DNA of 64,000 nucleotides from Macrostomum hystrix (GCA_950097015.1 CATNEN010000039.1:20081501-20145500), one strand, 5' to 3'; positions 13,501 to 25,418 are shown, counted from the stretch's first letter. The notes: generated from the letters alone by a model not told the origin. Numbers and translations are program-made.

Positions 13501-14671
13501 ACAGGCGGCGCAAGCTGCCGCCACTGCAGCTGAAAGTCGTGACAGCCTAGAAGTGAGCCGATTCGTCCTACGAAATCACAGTGAAATTAATAATCAGATA
13601 ATTATTTATTATTACAATCTAAAACTTGTCTCCAATCTCCACTCAGACTGTTGCGAACAAGGCCGAGTTTATTCTTCTAACTGCTGCCGATCGGCTCAAA
13701 AAGGTTCGTGCTCATTTTGAGCGATAGCTCAGTTTATTTTATGGATATATTCATTTGTTATTAACTGCATATCCTACTAGGTGAGCAATTGCCTTTAAAG
13801 TCAGTCACGGATGCTTATCTGTCTCTTAGACTCTTTGTTTGCTCGTCCCATGGCCCTGGATGGATCGACTTTGATAAGCGAGTTACCGGAAAATTATGAC
13901 TATGAATAGAGACTATAGCAATGCTCATAGGAACATTGAGTAAGGAAAATATTAGTTAAGGACAGATAAGGATGGAATAAAATGGAATTGTAGACTGGAT
14001 CTGTTTAGAGTCGGAGGATGTTAGACTTTTATTAACAGCAAAGAATGAAATGAAAATTTATTTAGAAGGGCTAAAATTTGCGTGGTCTTTCTCCAGGAGG
14101 GAAAGCGTGGTCTTTCTCCAGGAGGGAAAGCGTGGTCTTTCTCCAGGAGGGAAAGCGTGGTCTTTCTCCAGGGGGGGGAAGCGTGGTCTTTCTCCAGGGG
14201 GGAAAGCGTGGTCTTTGTCCAGGGGGGAAAGCGTGGTCTTTCTCCAGGAGGGAAAGCGTGGTCTTTCTCCAGGAGGGAAAGCGTGGTCTTTCTCCAGGAG
14301 GGAAAGCGTGGTATTTCTCCAGGGGGGGGGAAGGCGTGATCTTTCTCCAGGAGGGAAAGCGTGGTCTTTCTCCAGAAGGGAAAGCGTGGTATTTCTCCAG
14401 GGGGGGAAGGCGTGATCTTTGTCCAGGAGGGAAAGCGTGGTATTTCTACTCTCACCTATTGGTTACCTAATTCACAAAACTCTGCCAGCGAACGAGCGCC
14501 AAGGAATCGCGCGGCGGTACATCAGGCGCAAATCAGCCGCTGACGTCGCTGTTGTCAGAAGACGACGCCCGAATGCTGTGGTTCGTCCTGCCGCAGGAGG
14601 CTGCCTCTATTCTGAGCAACACCGCTAGAGCAATCGACTTCAAAGAGTTCAGCGACTGCGCATCGCAATAG
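4553..14671 (+). CDS. Class V aminotransferase / cysteine desulfurase-like PLP enzyme, 12 exons
   Basis: Exons 4553-4708, 5204-5375, 5463-5493, 6640-7372, 7978-8096, 8188-8392, 8749-8807, 8903-8935, 9012-9123, 13385-13552, 13647-13703 and 14489-14671 splice at GT-AG sites with matching phases into 2,028 nt (675 aa). Fold type I PLP features are visible: a DFVASGR block near residue 115 (exon 3), GSGATGA near 180, the cofactor Asp in AVWDFACAGPY (about D289) and the Schiff-base Lys in SPHKFLGG (about K318). The segment IQCRAGCACAGPY matches the loop that carries the catalytic Cys in SufS-type cysteine desulfurases. By family knowledge such enzymes remove sulfur or amino groups from cysteine or related substrates; the real substrate is unknown. 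The start ATG at 4553 is the last in-frame Met before a plausible N-terminal exon; upstream Mets (4304) are possible. An Ala-rich, basic N-terminal extension precedes the catalytic domain. Exons 3 and 8 are only 31 and 33 nt. Confidence 0.85.
4830..4886 (+). mobile_element. Internally deleted tRNA-derived SINE fragment
   Basis: GTTGTAGCCTAGCGGTTAGA followed by GCGTCGGACTCCACTGAAAA joins the A-box end of the short SINE directly to its post-B-box body; the B box is missing. It lies in intron 1 of the PLP enzyme gene. Confidence 0.55.
6036..6545. repeat. Minisatellite, 16-bp unit, in intron 3 of the PLP enzyme gene
   Basis: About 32 copies of CTCATCTCTCCACTGT with CCCAG/CCCTG variants. Because 16 is not a multiple of 3, two frames stay open as Ser/Leu/Pro/His peptides; this explains the long open frames here. 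The array ends about 95 bp before the acceptor of exon 4. Confidence 0.93.
9190..13340. repeat. Large minisatellite, 47-bp unit, filling intron 9 of the PLP enzyme gene
   Basis: Close to 87 copies of a 47-bp unit containing GACGCCATCATGGACTGTTA and CTATCAATGTGTAGCCTCTA. Sub-variants differ at fixed sites (GTGACG/TTGACG, GCCTCTAGAAT/GCCTCTAAAAT, ACCTAT/ACTTAT, GACGTCAT/GACGCCAT) and recur in longer blocks, which suggests higher-order duplication. The 4.26-kb intron (9124-13384) is almost entirely this array. Both flanking exons are in phase with each other, so the gene is not interrupted. Confidence 0.96.
14082..14443. repeat. Minisatellite, 25-bp unit, in the last intron of the PLP enzyme gene
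   Basis: About 14 copies of a unit containing GTGGTCTTTCTCCAGGAGGG and AAAGC. The G run varies in length (GGAGGG to GGGGGGGG). All three plus-strand frames are open because 25 bp cycles through the frames without a stop; I do not consider them genes. Confidence 0.93.
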
Positions 14672-15640
14672 TTGACCGATTAACACAGAAATGCGTACAT
14701 TCGTTGAAAGTTTACATACAGAATCTGATTGGCCAAGGAGTTTGTTTTAGTTGCTATTTTTAGATGAATCGAGAATGTGATGGGAAAGTTTCCCCTTTTT
14801 TTATTACCCTAGACCCCAAACACGTGACCAACATCAGCCTACTTCATTGGCTATAAGAAGTTAGACAATTCTGCTAATTTTAGAAAGCTGTTCGTTTCCC
14901 TTTTATATTATACCCGCCAACCCAACCATGTCACCCACATCAGCCAATTTTTCTTGGTTTTTGTTAAAGTTGCTTATTGGCTAAAGTTTTTGCTATTTTT
15001 AGAACGAGATTTCGTGAGTCCCAACCATCTCAGCACCGGGTAGGTAGCAGCCAGCCAATCAAATTTAGAACCGATCTGCCGATTGAAATGGCACTTGGAA
15101 CCGAAAATAAGTTAACTTGTTTAATAAGTAGTTTGTTGCAGTCACTAATTTAATTTAGAACTAATCTGAAATATATAGCTTTTTAGTCTAAAAAATTCTA
15201 ACATACTATGATACTACTTAAAAAGTTAAACTGAGTACTATCCAATAGATAAAATGAATAACACAGTAAAACAGATAAGATTTTTACCATTTTGCCCCTC
15301 AGTTGCTCACAATCGACTGTAGTTTAGGATCTTCTATGCAGAAATGCGATCGATATAACCAGACAGACAATAGCGCAGCGAGAATAGTAGGAGGAAATTA
15401 AACAAAAGCAAAGTGAAAAATTTACTGCTTCACTAGGCAGTATATGAGTTATACTCGTACATCAGTTCTCATTGAAACGTTACTACACTGCCTGTGTTTG
15501 CTATTTGATGGGCTGCTCAGTTAATTCTTCCAATACTCAAAATAGATTCTGAGCAATTTTCTGACATTTGCTAGCAGGTGACTCGCGCACTCGCTCGCTC
15601 GCGCATTAGAGAAATCATCACTTAGGTCTTCTTTTGAGTC
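14672..15640. other. Intergenic AT-rich stretch
   Basis: Downstream of the PLP enzyme stop codon. Stops in all frames; no repeat, RNA or conserved site recognised. Confidence 0.4.
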
Positions 15641-15675
15641 ACAAACACGCTTAGCGGTGTTGTTTGGAGTGCACA

Positions 15676-16012
<337 letters not shown>

Positions 16013-16226
16013 ACTAGTTTTTTGTTTTAAAAATGGCTTCTTTAAAGTACATTTAGAGAGCTCATATTTAAATGTATTTTATGCATCACTGAAAGAATAT
16101 AAGTTGTGAAATAGCTAATTATAAAATGCAACGATTTTTTTAATCTGTGAACAAACTTAAAAGAGATAAAGTTGATTGAAAAATAAAATATAGAGCGTTA
16201 GGAGATTAAAAAATAAATTTAAGAGA

Positions 16227-16425
16227 ATGGGAGAAGGGAGAGACTGGGAGAAGGGAGAGACTGGGAGAAGGGAGAGAATGGGAGAAGGGAGAGAATGGGA
16301 GAAGGGAGAGAATGGGAGAAGGGAGAGACTGGGAGAAGGGAGAGACTGGGAGAAGGGAGAGAATGGGAGAAGGGAGAGACTGGCAGAAGGGAGAGACTGG
16401 GAGAAGGGAGAGAATGTAAGCAGGG
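16227..16425. repeat. Minisatellite, 17-bp unit
   Basis: About 11 copies of GGGAGAGAATGGGAGAA / GGGAGAGACTGGGAGAA. It lies about 500 bp upstream of the polyglutamine exon. Open frames over it (EGRDWEKGE-type peptides) are composition artefacts. Confidence 0.92.
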
Positions 16426-16921
16426 AGACCCGAGTGAGATCACGTCGCTCCTCTTTCGTGCATGAGCATGGGCTACAGCGGACTTGACTGCTTGGTTGGA
16501 AAGGGATTTTGACTTTTCAAGGCACGCCTGGATTGGCATATACGTATGCCCTTGCCGCCCTCACAACATTGAGAGAGATAGAGAAAGAATGGGGTATACG
16601 CTGCTTGCTCGGAGAGTTTGGGACAGACTGTGGCGACCTGCTTGCCCGCCGCACAATAGGAGGAGAAGGAGAGAAAGAATTGAAAGAGATAGAAAACGGG
16701 GGCAGAAGTAGTAATTCCAGCCTCGCAGTACGTGGGAATAAAAAAAGACCCCTGTCGGAAATGCATAGATGTAAGAAGGACAGACTGGGAATGCCAAGAT
16801 ATGGTGCGTTAGTCGGCCTCAGCACTTCAGCCCCTTCCGCCATTAGTGATAAACACCTGATGTCAAAGATTTCTATTCATCTCAACAATTCTCGACAATT
16901 AGAAATATCTTTCTGAGAAAC

Positions 16922-17172
16922 ATGAGCGCCGACGAGTCACGCCGACTGACCCGATCTTGGGACGCCCTGGCCCTGGCTGAGTGGGCTTCCTCTAGGAGCA
17001 ACAGCGGCAACCAGCAGCAGCAGCAGAATTTGCCTCTGGTAACAACGATACGCTCGGCAACCAGAAATGGCGAGCAGCAGCAGCAGCAGCAACAGCAGAA
17101 ACCCTACACTTACCAGCTAGAGAGAGTGAAGCACAGTATTCGAAGGCAGAACTCCGGCACGGATGAGCTGAC

Positions 17173-17220
<48 letters not shown>

Positions 17221-17413
17221 ATGGAAGGAGAAGCAGCCACTGAGGTTGCCGGAGCCTCATCAACACACGGGCAGCAGCTACAGGCTGAGCCAGTCGCACA
17301 GCGGTGGTAGCATCAAGATGCCGCCACTGCTGCCACGACTAAACCTCAGTCCGAGGGTCTTGTCCATCGAAGATTCGCTAAATGGTCGTGGCGGCAGTGT
17401 CGGCGGCGGACAA
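16922..17413 (+). CDS. Polyglutamine-containing protein, probable first exon
   Basis: Open frame from ATG 16922, preceded by AAAC, encoding about 164 residues up to a GT donor (GGACAA|gtgagt) at 17414; unspliced it would stop at 17437 after seven more residues. It contains three glutamine tracts of about 5, 8 and 15 residues encoded almost purely by CAG, separated by basic, Ser/Asn-rich sequence with normal codon variety (for example LPRLNLSPRVLSIEDSLNGR), then a Gly-rich end. That non-repetitive sequence argues for real coding. No domain is recognised, and no convincing next exon was found on the plus strand before the receptor gene on the opposite strand. It could also be a complete single-exon 171-aa protein. 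Confidence 0.5.
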
Positions 17414-17804
17414 GTGAGTCAAAGGAAAGAAATTTAGTTAAAACGGTAAATTTGCACTTAAATAAACTGATTCCTAATATCCGGTAAGCTACCAAAAAAC
17501 TAAAGCCGTCCACGAGTTTGTTGTTAGTTCTTAGATAATAGCACTGCAATTCCATCTGGTCTTTATTTCGCTTTGCATTGCATTTCTCCTTACTATTAAA
17601 GATACAAACATATTGAAAGTATATGCTCGTGCACTAAAACCTGTGCACTTCCCTCTATCGCTTTTGGCATTGCTAGTTGATGCTTTACATTATCAGATTG
17701 CTTTTAATTTGAAGCGATAGCACTGCTGCCGTGGTTGTTCTTGCCTTTTTTAAATCGAAAAAAATTGTAAACTTTAACATATTTTAACTTGTTCTTGTTA
17801 TGAT

Positions 17805-18172
17805 AAGCGGGTGGGCTTTGGGGTGTGAAATGACGCTGCCTTAAAAAGGAGGGAAGATAAGCGGTGTGGACTGTGGGGTGTGAAGTGACGCCGCCTTAAA
17901 AAGGAGGGAAGATAAGCGGTGTGGACTGTGGGGTGTGAAGTGACGCCACCTCAAAAAGGAGGGAAGATAAGCGGTGTGGGCTGTGGGGCGTGAAGTGACG
18001 CCGCCTTAAAAGCAGGGAAGATAAGCGATGTGGACTGTGGGGTGTGAAGTGACGCCACCTCAAAAAGGAGGGAAGATAAGCGGTGTGGGCTGTGGGGCGT
18101 GAAGTGACGCCGCCATAAAAGCAGGGAAGATAAGCGGTGTGGGCTGGTGGTGCGAAGTGACGCCGCCTTAAA
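17805..18172. repeat. Minisatellite, about 55-bp unit
   Basis: Six to seven copies of a GC-richer unit containing GATAAGCGGTGTGGACTGTG and GTGAAGTGACGCCGCCTTAA. Copies differ at GGTGTG/GGCGTG and in length of the AAAAAGGAGGGAA end. It probably lies in an intron or downstream of the polyglutamine exon. 18173-18880 shows nothing else. Confidence 0.9.
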
Positions 18173-18879
18173 ATATTTCTTTGGGATGTGATGTGGCGCT
18201 GCTTTATGGACTAGGAAGATTAGTTAAGTGAGCTGGTGGCTTTGACATTATGGGACTACTTTAAGAGTTGGTAAAACAAACGGAATAAGAAGCCTAGCCT
18301 GTGAACTAGATCGAAAAAAATAATGAAAGCTTCCCTCGACCAAGCTTTTTATTTATTCTTACTTTGAGAACAAAAATTGTGATTCTTGGACGCGTGCTTA
18401 ACTAATTGTGTTCTTGTTGAGTTACACACTTGTTGCTAGCACAATATGCGTTATATTATTAATATAAAAAATATACGCTGCACTGAAAAACTGATTAACT
18501 ACTTAAAAATGCGAGTTCTTAATCCTTCACTGTCCGACTCCAACTGTTCTATCTTGTTCCAACATAGTCCTATTAAATATAACAATAGTTAAGATTACCC
18601 ACACATGTATACGTCTAACAGCATTGAAATTTGGGTAACTTACTTTAGACTGGAGCATTTTCCTGTCTGTATGCCCTTCAAGGTCCCTCAAAGTTTCCCT
18701 CTATTTGGGCTTTCAGTCTAATTAGAGGTGCTTATTGATCCTTTCTTTTAGTCGGCTCGGCATAGAATTCGACTCACGACTAAAAGTACAATGCACAAAT
18801 GCCTATGAAAGCCTAAAGTACATAACTGTAACTATGACTGTGATACAGCGAGTTAGCCTTTTATTTGGATATTTTACCT

Positions 18880-19097
18880 CTTTAGATTGGTCGGTTACCT
18901 GTTAGATTGGTGGGTTACCTGTTAGATTGGTAGGTTACCTGTTAGATTGGTGGGTTACCTTTTAGATTGGTAGGCTACCTGTTAGATTGGTAGGCTACCT
19001 GCTAGATGGGTAGGTTACCTGTTAGATGGGTAGGTTACCTGTTAGATTGATAGGTTACCTGTTAGATTGATAGGTTACCTGTTAGATTGGTAGGTTG
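18880..19097. repeat. Minisatellite, 20-bp unit
   Basis: About ten copies of GTTAGATTGGTAGGTTACCT with GGGTT and GGCTA variants. 19098-19457 to its right shows no supported gene. Confidence 0.93.
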
Positions 19098-19457
19098 TAG
19101 AAAATATACGAGCGTATGTTGGAAATAAAAATTGTACAATCTTCAGCCTTCAAAAACTACGTAACGAATCTTATCAGAGATTATCTAGCAATTAGATTAT
19201 TGACGCAAATACAAGTAAATAGATACGGCATAATAAGGATGAATTCAAAAAGGAGAACTATTAGCAACATGCTACTTCTAGTAAGTGACCGGTTAAGTTT
19301 CATAATTATTAAGTTAGAAAATATAGTACATCTAGATGCGTCAAAATTAGCTCTCAAGCCTAAGTAATCAGAATTAAGTCAAATGAAGAAGAGATTCAGC
19401 TTGGTAAAAAAAGAAAGTGAGGTCCATGCAGTTTCTGATTTATCTGCCAGATGTCTT

Positions 19458-22400
19458 CTATGTCGACGTCAGAGCCTTCATCGTGGCCTCTCTCAGCTGC
19501 TTGCAGTTGGTAGCGGCATTGACAGCCTCGCTGGGTCGCACCATCAAGACTGAGATGCTCAGCGCGATGAAGCCAGTCATGGACAGGAAGAACAAGAGTC
19601 GGTCGGTGGCCTGAGCGGCGTCCTCCCAGCGTCTTTCGCGACGCTTCGAGTCCTGCGTCCTGGCGAGGGTTAGGCGAATCTCTAGCAGAGTCGCGTCGAC
19701 ACGATCCAGCGCGTCAGCCGCCCAACGCGGCAGCGGAATTGGCGGAGGTGGTGTCGTACACCCGACCTCGATGGCAGCAGATGGCTTGCGAAACTGATCG
19801 ATATTAATCTCTTCTACTTCGAGGTCGTGCTTGCTATCGCTCCGGCTGCTGCTGCTGTTGCTTTCAGTGATTCTTGTTACCGACGTCGGAGGCGAGCGAC
19901 TGCTGATACTATTTGCGGCCTGATGAAAAACAGAATTGATTGTAGATGACGCGCATTGGCAATAAGTTATAAATAAAATGCTTCTTAGGCTGGTTAGCTT
20001 AGTATAATAGACTAGCAAGTCTATCCCTAGTCTATAAAAGCTACAAGCTCCCTTCAGACATGAAATGCGAGGAGATATAGCTCGTAAAAAAGCAACAAAA
20101 GCACTTTTCTGAATATACAGACCCAGCGTCTCGAACTTCCATGCTGCTGTTTGCCACGGTTCCCACCACAGATGCCAGAATCCTCGAAGCCCGGATAGAA
20201 GGTGAGTCGGCAGAGCAGATTAAAAAATAGTTCAGTGCGCGAGCCCATTGGTCGGGCCTGTTTGCCGTTGAAGTGCAGCAGCAACACCAGGATGCTGCCC
20301 AGGACACACAGTGAAGACATGCCGATTGCGGCCATGAAGTAGCGAGCTGTCGATTGAGATATTTATTGAGTCGCTCTTTAAGACCACGCTTGAATGTTTT
20401 GCGGCTAATGTGTATTTCAGAATCGGACGAACTCACAGATTAGCGGCACGACATCGCTCTGAGTAGGCGTGTGCTCACTGGCCAGCTGCAGGAACACGCT
20501 CAGTGCTAGCAGCACGGTGACGCACAATGAGATTCTTTCGCCGGATTCCGGAGGAAGGCGGAAACCAAACAGGGCCACGATGAGAATAGCGATGCAGGGC
20601 ATGATGAGGTTGATCTCGTAGTATAGGGGCTTTCGCTGCAGGATTGTCAGATTGCGAGGACTGGCTGAGATTAAATTTTAAACAGATTTGCGCACGTCGT
20701 GGGCAATTCGTACAAGCTTCGCTCGTCCTGAGGGTTTAGCATACCCGAGGCTTCAAAGTTCTTAGAAAAAGAAAAAAAAACTACACATAGACCAGTAATG
20801 CCAGATGCATAGCTCGCGTTATGTGATTAACACAATATTTTTATATCTAGTTTTAATAAGTAAGGTGAATTTTAACTAAAAAATCGTCCCACCTAAACGT
20901 TGCGAACACGAGGCTCATACCAAATTAGGTGTGACCCCTGGAGCTAAAAAAAAATTGAGCTGATAAAGAGTGAACCGTTTGTTAGCGCAGTGGAGATGTT
21001 TAATCGTCACACACACTTTCTGCTCTCGTGATGGCCGGCACAGATTGTAAAGTTATGAACTAATCTCAATTTCTAAATGACCTTCTCTCTCAATCTGCTC
21101 ACCACTTCTCGTCCAAAAAAGCAAGCTTTCCGCTTGAGTTCTGATCGGACGCTACAATGCTCAGACCTATATATGTACAAATAGAATAATTAAGTAGTCG
21201 CAACTACGCAGGCGGTAGGAGGTAATAGGGTTGATAATTAGGTTACCTGAGTACTGTAGTTGGTAAGTTAAACATACAAGAGTCGTTTTTTAGGTAAATA
21301 GCTCACGCGAGGTTCATATAACAGCTAGACAAATGTGATTAACAAGCGATTCAGTTGCCTTTGTTGGTACCATTCAAATCTAGTTTTTTATCACCATACG
21401 GTCAGCCCTCCTAACCCACTCCTTTAGTTGAGAACAGGGAAGCATTTGATTTCAACCTATACATCCGCGGGAAGCTCGGTTATGCTTTCAGCAACCAGCA
21501 AGCATGATTGTTAGTGCATGAATAACAGCCTCTTGTTTCAGTCGTCAAGCGTGGCACGAGTTTCAGTCGGTTGTCATGACAACAAAGTGGGCTCTCGTGG
21601 CAGCTTGACAGCCATAAGTCAGAATAAAACGAATGAAATGAACGCGTTGCTATGAGGATGCGAGGCCAAAGCTCGCAGTAAATCAGTGGGTAAACTCTAG
21701 AAAGTGACAAGCGCTCTGTCAAGTGCCAACTGTAACTCCAAGCACTTGTTTCCAAGCACTCTTGGTACTCCACTAATTCAGGTTTACACTTTCTTATATT
21801 CTGCCCACATCAAACAAAGCTTTATAGCAACGCTTGTTGAGGACATCAAGCAAACCCATTATTGTTACTTAACGTAACTCCACTGGTCCTTAAGTGAAGA
21901 GCGAACTTTGTTAGTGTTCGATACAAAAATTTCTCTTTCAATCCAACTGTAGTTTAATCATCGTACTTCATTTCATTTATCAATGATCAACAAATTAAGC
22001 ATACAGACCTAATTACTTTCTTGTCATTCACAAGCACATCATCGACACTCCAACGATTGTAATACCTGTAGCAAGATCCTGTAGGTGATGTCAGGGTAGG
22101 GCGCATCGCAACACGCGTACTTGATCTCATGTCGCGTTAGTGGCACTCCGACAACGCAGTACTCGTTGTCCTCCTCCAGAGAAGACAGGTCGGCTCCGGC
22201 GCTGATGTTGAGCAGATTGAGCTCAAAGCCGTCCATTGTCCAACTGCCAATCTTCATCTTGCACTCCTGCCTGTCGTAGGGAAAGTACTCCACGTTGATG
22301 GCACACGACATCTTCATCAGTTGAGGTGTGTTCAGTCGGACAAAGCCATCGGAGCGAATAGTTGCATAGTACATGGACCAGTCAAGCTCGGTTTCTCGCA

Positions 22401-23384
22401 CGCTGTTTTTTTAATTAGAGCATCGGAGTGAACAAGGGCAGAGCGGTTAACGCATTTGCTACTCGCACCAAGGTCCCCGAGCTCGATTCAGAGCCTCGAT
22501 GGCCAATCTTCAAGGCCTGACGATTCGAAAGTCAGGACAGATAAACAAACCTGCGTGAGCGTGTGCCTGCCTGCAGTATCTGCTTGCATGTGTGCTCAGG
22601 AGTCAACGAAATGGGCAGAACTGTACACTCGCTGGTTCCAAGTCTAGTGTCACCAAATGATGTGCCATTGCCCACAGCCCTCCTAAAATTACTATTATTA
22701 TTATTATTATTATTATTATATGGAAGTGAATAAATAAGTGCACAAATTTTCCCATTTGTTTCATAAACTACTTAACAACAACATCGCCGTTAAAATCTAG
22801 ATCTTACTCATTGTACACAACCAGGTCAGGCTTCCAGATTTGATTATTCGGTATTTTTATCTGCTTGATGTGGCTGAAGCTGATGTTTCCATCGAAGACG
22901 CGACCGCGCCAAGACAATCGAGTGTCATACCATGTCTAAATGGGTTGAAAGAGCTTAATAAAGTGAAATGCGGGCCTACAATTGGCATTAAGAAGGTTGA
23001 GAATGTTTCTCAAATCTCAAGTTAACACGCACCATTCGCCTCCAAGTGAGCAGGGCAATGGTTTGTTTTATTTCGTTCTACAATGTTTTGTTTGAGACGA
23101 AAGTTTAAGTCCTATTAGAAATGATGTTTGTAGAATCTCGCACCAGCATAAGCACACGTCAAACTAACCAGCTCCAGCAGTTGAGCAATCGCCATGTCGA
23201 AGGTGACATTAAATGTTCCATTGACTGCGGGCGGATTGACCATAGCGAATCGACTGTTGTAGATCTTGGCGAATAACAGATCCGTGGAGTTGGATTCTTG
23301 CACGCTTGTCTGCATCAGCGCTGGTGCCAGCAGTTGGGCCAGGGTCCAGAGAATCGTAAGAACTATAGCTCGCAGCTTCATCAT
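19458..23384 (-). CDS. Nicotinic acetylcholine receptor alpha-type subunit, 6 exons
   Basis: Minus-strand exons 23169-23384, 22808-22935, 22066-22402, 20437-20635, 20123-20346 and 19458-19919 join in phase to 521 aa. Visible: signal peptide (residues 1-25), WYDTRLSW loop, Cys-loop C148-x13-C162 with FPYD, GSWTMDG, vicinal cysteines C212-C213 in YACC with following PYPDITYR, four membrane segments (M1 about 232-254, M2 262-284 starting GERISLCVTVLLAL, M3 296-318, M4 about 470-490). The vicinal Cys pair and aromatic loop residues define an acetylcholine-binding alpha subunit; Glu just before M2 predicts cation selectivity. It acts as a pentameric plasma-membrane channel. The M3-M4 loop is about 150 residues and Ser/Pro-rich. 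The donor after exon 5 (TGG|gtctgt, at 20122) is weak but is the one I found that keeps the phase. Start M at 23384; the next Met codon is adjacent. Confidence 0.9.
22436..22720 (+). mobile_element. tRNA-derived SINE (long family) in a receptor intron
   Basis: Starts with an A-box-like GAGCGGTTAACGCATTTGCT, then CGAGCTCGATTCAGAG (eroded B box), and continues with a body (GAAAGTCAGGACAG, TGTGCTCAGGAGTC, GTGTCACCAAATG...GCCATTGCC) that recurs at 41080-41430 and inverted at 41925-42275. It ends in an (ATT)n microsatellite at 22690-22718, typical of a SINE tail. It sits in the intron between receptor exons 2 and 3. Confidence 0.8.
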
Positions 23385-23465
23385 TGTGAGTTTATTTGGA
23401 GCGAACCGTGACCAAGAAGAGATTCCATGAAGCCCTGTTTTCAGACTTGTACAAGGTGCCCAAGC

Positions 23466-23473
23466 GTTATATA
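23466..23473 (-). promoter_or_regulatory. TATA box of the nicotinic receptor gene
   Basis: TATATAAC on the minus strand, about 82-90 bp upstream of the start codon at 23384. Position and sequence fit a core promoter TATA element. 23474-24126 upstream shows no other feature. Confidence 0.5.
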
Positions 23474-24126
23474 GTAGCATCGAGGTCGAATAAATCGACC
23501 AATCAGCTTCAAGGTCGAATTATGCGGCTCAGTTAGTGCTGAGAATTGACAGGAAGCACTGACCTATCAGCGTCTTTTAAAGCCCTTTTAATAAAGTGCA
23601 GTGAAGCTAGATTTTATAAACGAAAAAGCTAAAATTTAGTTTAAAAAAGATACACTTGTGACCCTTTTGAGACATCTGCAGTGTTTAGTATACTTTCAGT
23701 ATGTGATTTATAGATTATTCCGAAAACTTTCTGGAAAATTACTATGCTTTACAGATTACTCACAGTACTATTTTTGTAGACGCGAGGTGAGGCATGGATC
23801 AGTCGGTGGGTGGACTGTGCCGTAAGAGTTGTTAATCAAATTGACATCGGAGAAATCTTTTCAAACGTCAGTGTTTTTATCTATTACAGATTAAATTAGC
23901 CACGACTGCTTCATCAATGTTTATTGAAGAATAAGAAGTTTGCCTTACTTAAGTCACAAGACAGAACCAGTAGAAATTTCTTGAATCACAAACAAACTGT
24001 GGCCAAATGGCAAAAGCAACAAAAAAATCATAAAAATAACAGAAACAGCGAAAAGTTCGTATGTTTTGACAAATCTTTGACCATTTCTGCACCGGTGATG
24101 TTAGCTTATGCAGGTGATAGTGCTAC

Positions 24127-25418
24127 TCAATGCTGCTTTTGCATTCCTGGCGGGCCTGGCTCATGTCTTTCAAACAAATAGCGAGCATAAGCGGCTAGAA
24201 GAATCTGATTGCAGTCGGCAGCAGGCTCTGAGGACGATGATGCTGTTGGAAGCGGCTGTGAGTCGTTCAGCATTGGGACCACTGTGCTCTCATCTTCGCT
24301 TATGTCGCTGTAAACTGCTGCACCTTGAGCAGCTTTAGCGTTCTTCGCTTTGTTCTCCACATCATCGACTTCCTCAGATTTAATGTTCTCCGATTTCCTG
24401 AAGGTAGCATTGTACTGCTCGAAAATTTCTTGCTCAGCACTATGAGCTGCTGGCGGGTGCTTCGGTGTCACTCGGTACACAGTTGAACCATCGGATGACA
24501 GCTCGACGAGCAAGGGATCGTTTGTTCTTGCGTCATTTTGCTCCTGGAGCTGGCTGTAAGTCAGAAATGAACAGTCCCCCTCTACTCGATGCTCGTGATT
24601 GTCATCGAACTGATAGCGCGAACGACGGCGACCTCTGCGACCTCTGCGGCTATGCGCAGTGGCTGATCGTCCAACCTTTCGAACTGACGGCGATGAGTCC
24701 TCTGGCAGCAGGGCGCCAGCGTAGCGACGGCCACGCCAGTTCACGCCGTGAAGCACCAGAAGCCCATCTGGTCCCGAAGATTCCAGCCAGACGATGCCAC
24801 TGACATTGACTCTACTGCCTCGTGGCGCCTCGAGATTGTTCGGCACATCCTGCTATCAAGGATTAAGTGAAGTCGGATTTTATTGGTTAAACGATGCAAT
24901 ATAGGATCGATTTAGAAAAATATTTCTTACCGAGAAAGAGCTTGAAGCATCAATGTGGTTGCTGTTGTCAGATAGTGGCTCAATGTTAGCTTGCTGTGAA
25001 AGTGTTCGCACTGTCGTGTAGAGCGAGTCCTGAGCAACGGCCGTGTATGCCGCTGCTACAGTGCATTGACGCTGCCTTTTTAACCTGACCTTCAATGGAC
25101 CGCAGATTTCAAAGCTGCTGGATGAGTTGCCGGCATCGATTGGGGTCTGATCAGTGCTGCCACCATCGCTAGTGGCTGCTCCATGAACGTTGACTGTGGG
25201 CACATGAACGCTAGGCTGCATGCTCCACTTACCATCAACGACTTCGTTTAGGTTACTTAAAAAATAAATTTGAAAAATATATCTATTAAGTAAATCTATC
25301 ACACCAAAAATATGCAAGAAACTCACCTTCGTCTATCTTTTTCTTTTTTTATATTGTAGAAGTTCTGCAAAGTCTTGTCTTCCTTCTCTGCACTTTTGTC
25401 TGGATCTTCAGATCTCAT
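24127..25418 (-). CDS. Three-exon gene resembling the ZNF608/609/Scribbler N-terminal block
   Basis: Exons 25327-25418, 24931-25255 and 24127-24849 splice in phase into 379 aa. The first exon is short, charged and starts MRSEDPDKSAEKED. The second ends in a Ser-rich stretch. The third opens with DVPNNLEAPRGSRVNVSGIV, followed by an aromatic-rich block (WLESSGPDGLLVLHGVNWRG, RRYAGALLPED) and then a basic patch (RRGRRGRRRSRY); the rest is acidic, Ser/Pro-rich and low complexity. From memory, the GIVW...WR..Y.G.LL..RGRR layout resembles the conserved region of nuclear ZNF608/ZNF609/Scribbler transcriptional regulators. The zinc finger of that family is not seen here, so this would be a short or divergent member. 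The basic patch may be a nuclear localisation signal. Family assignment is tentative; the exon model itself is firm. Confidence 0.6.

Noticed and set aside
14021-14543. Several overlapping frames such as GKAWSFSRRESVVFLQ
   Set aside because: All come from the 25-bp array in an intron; all frames are open for compositional reasons.
16509-16916. 135-codon frame immediately upstream of the polyglutamine exon
   Set aside because: No domain, unusual composition, overlapped by comparable frames on the other strand; more likely untranslated leader.
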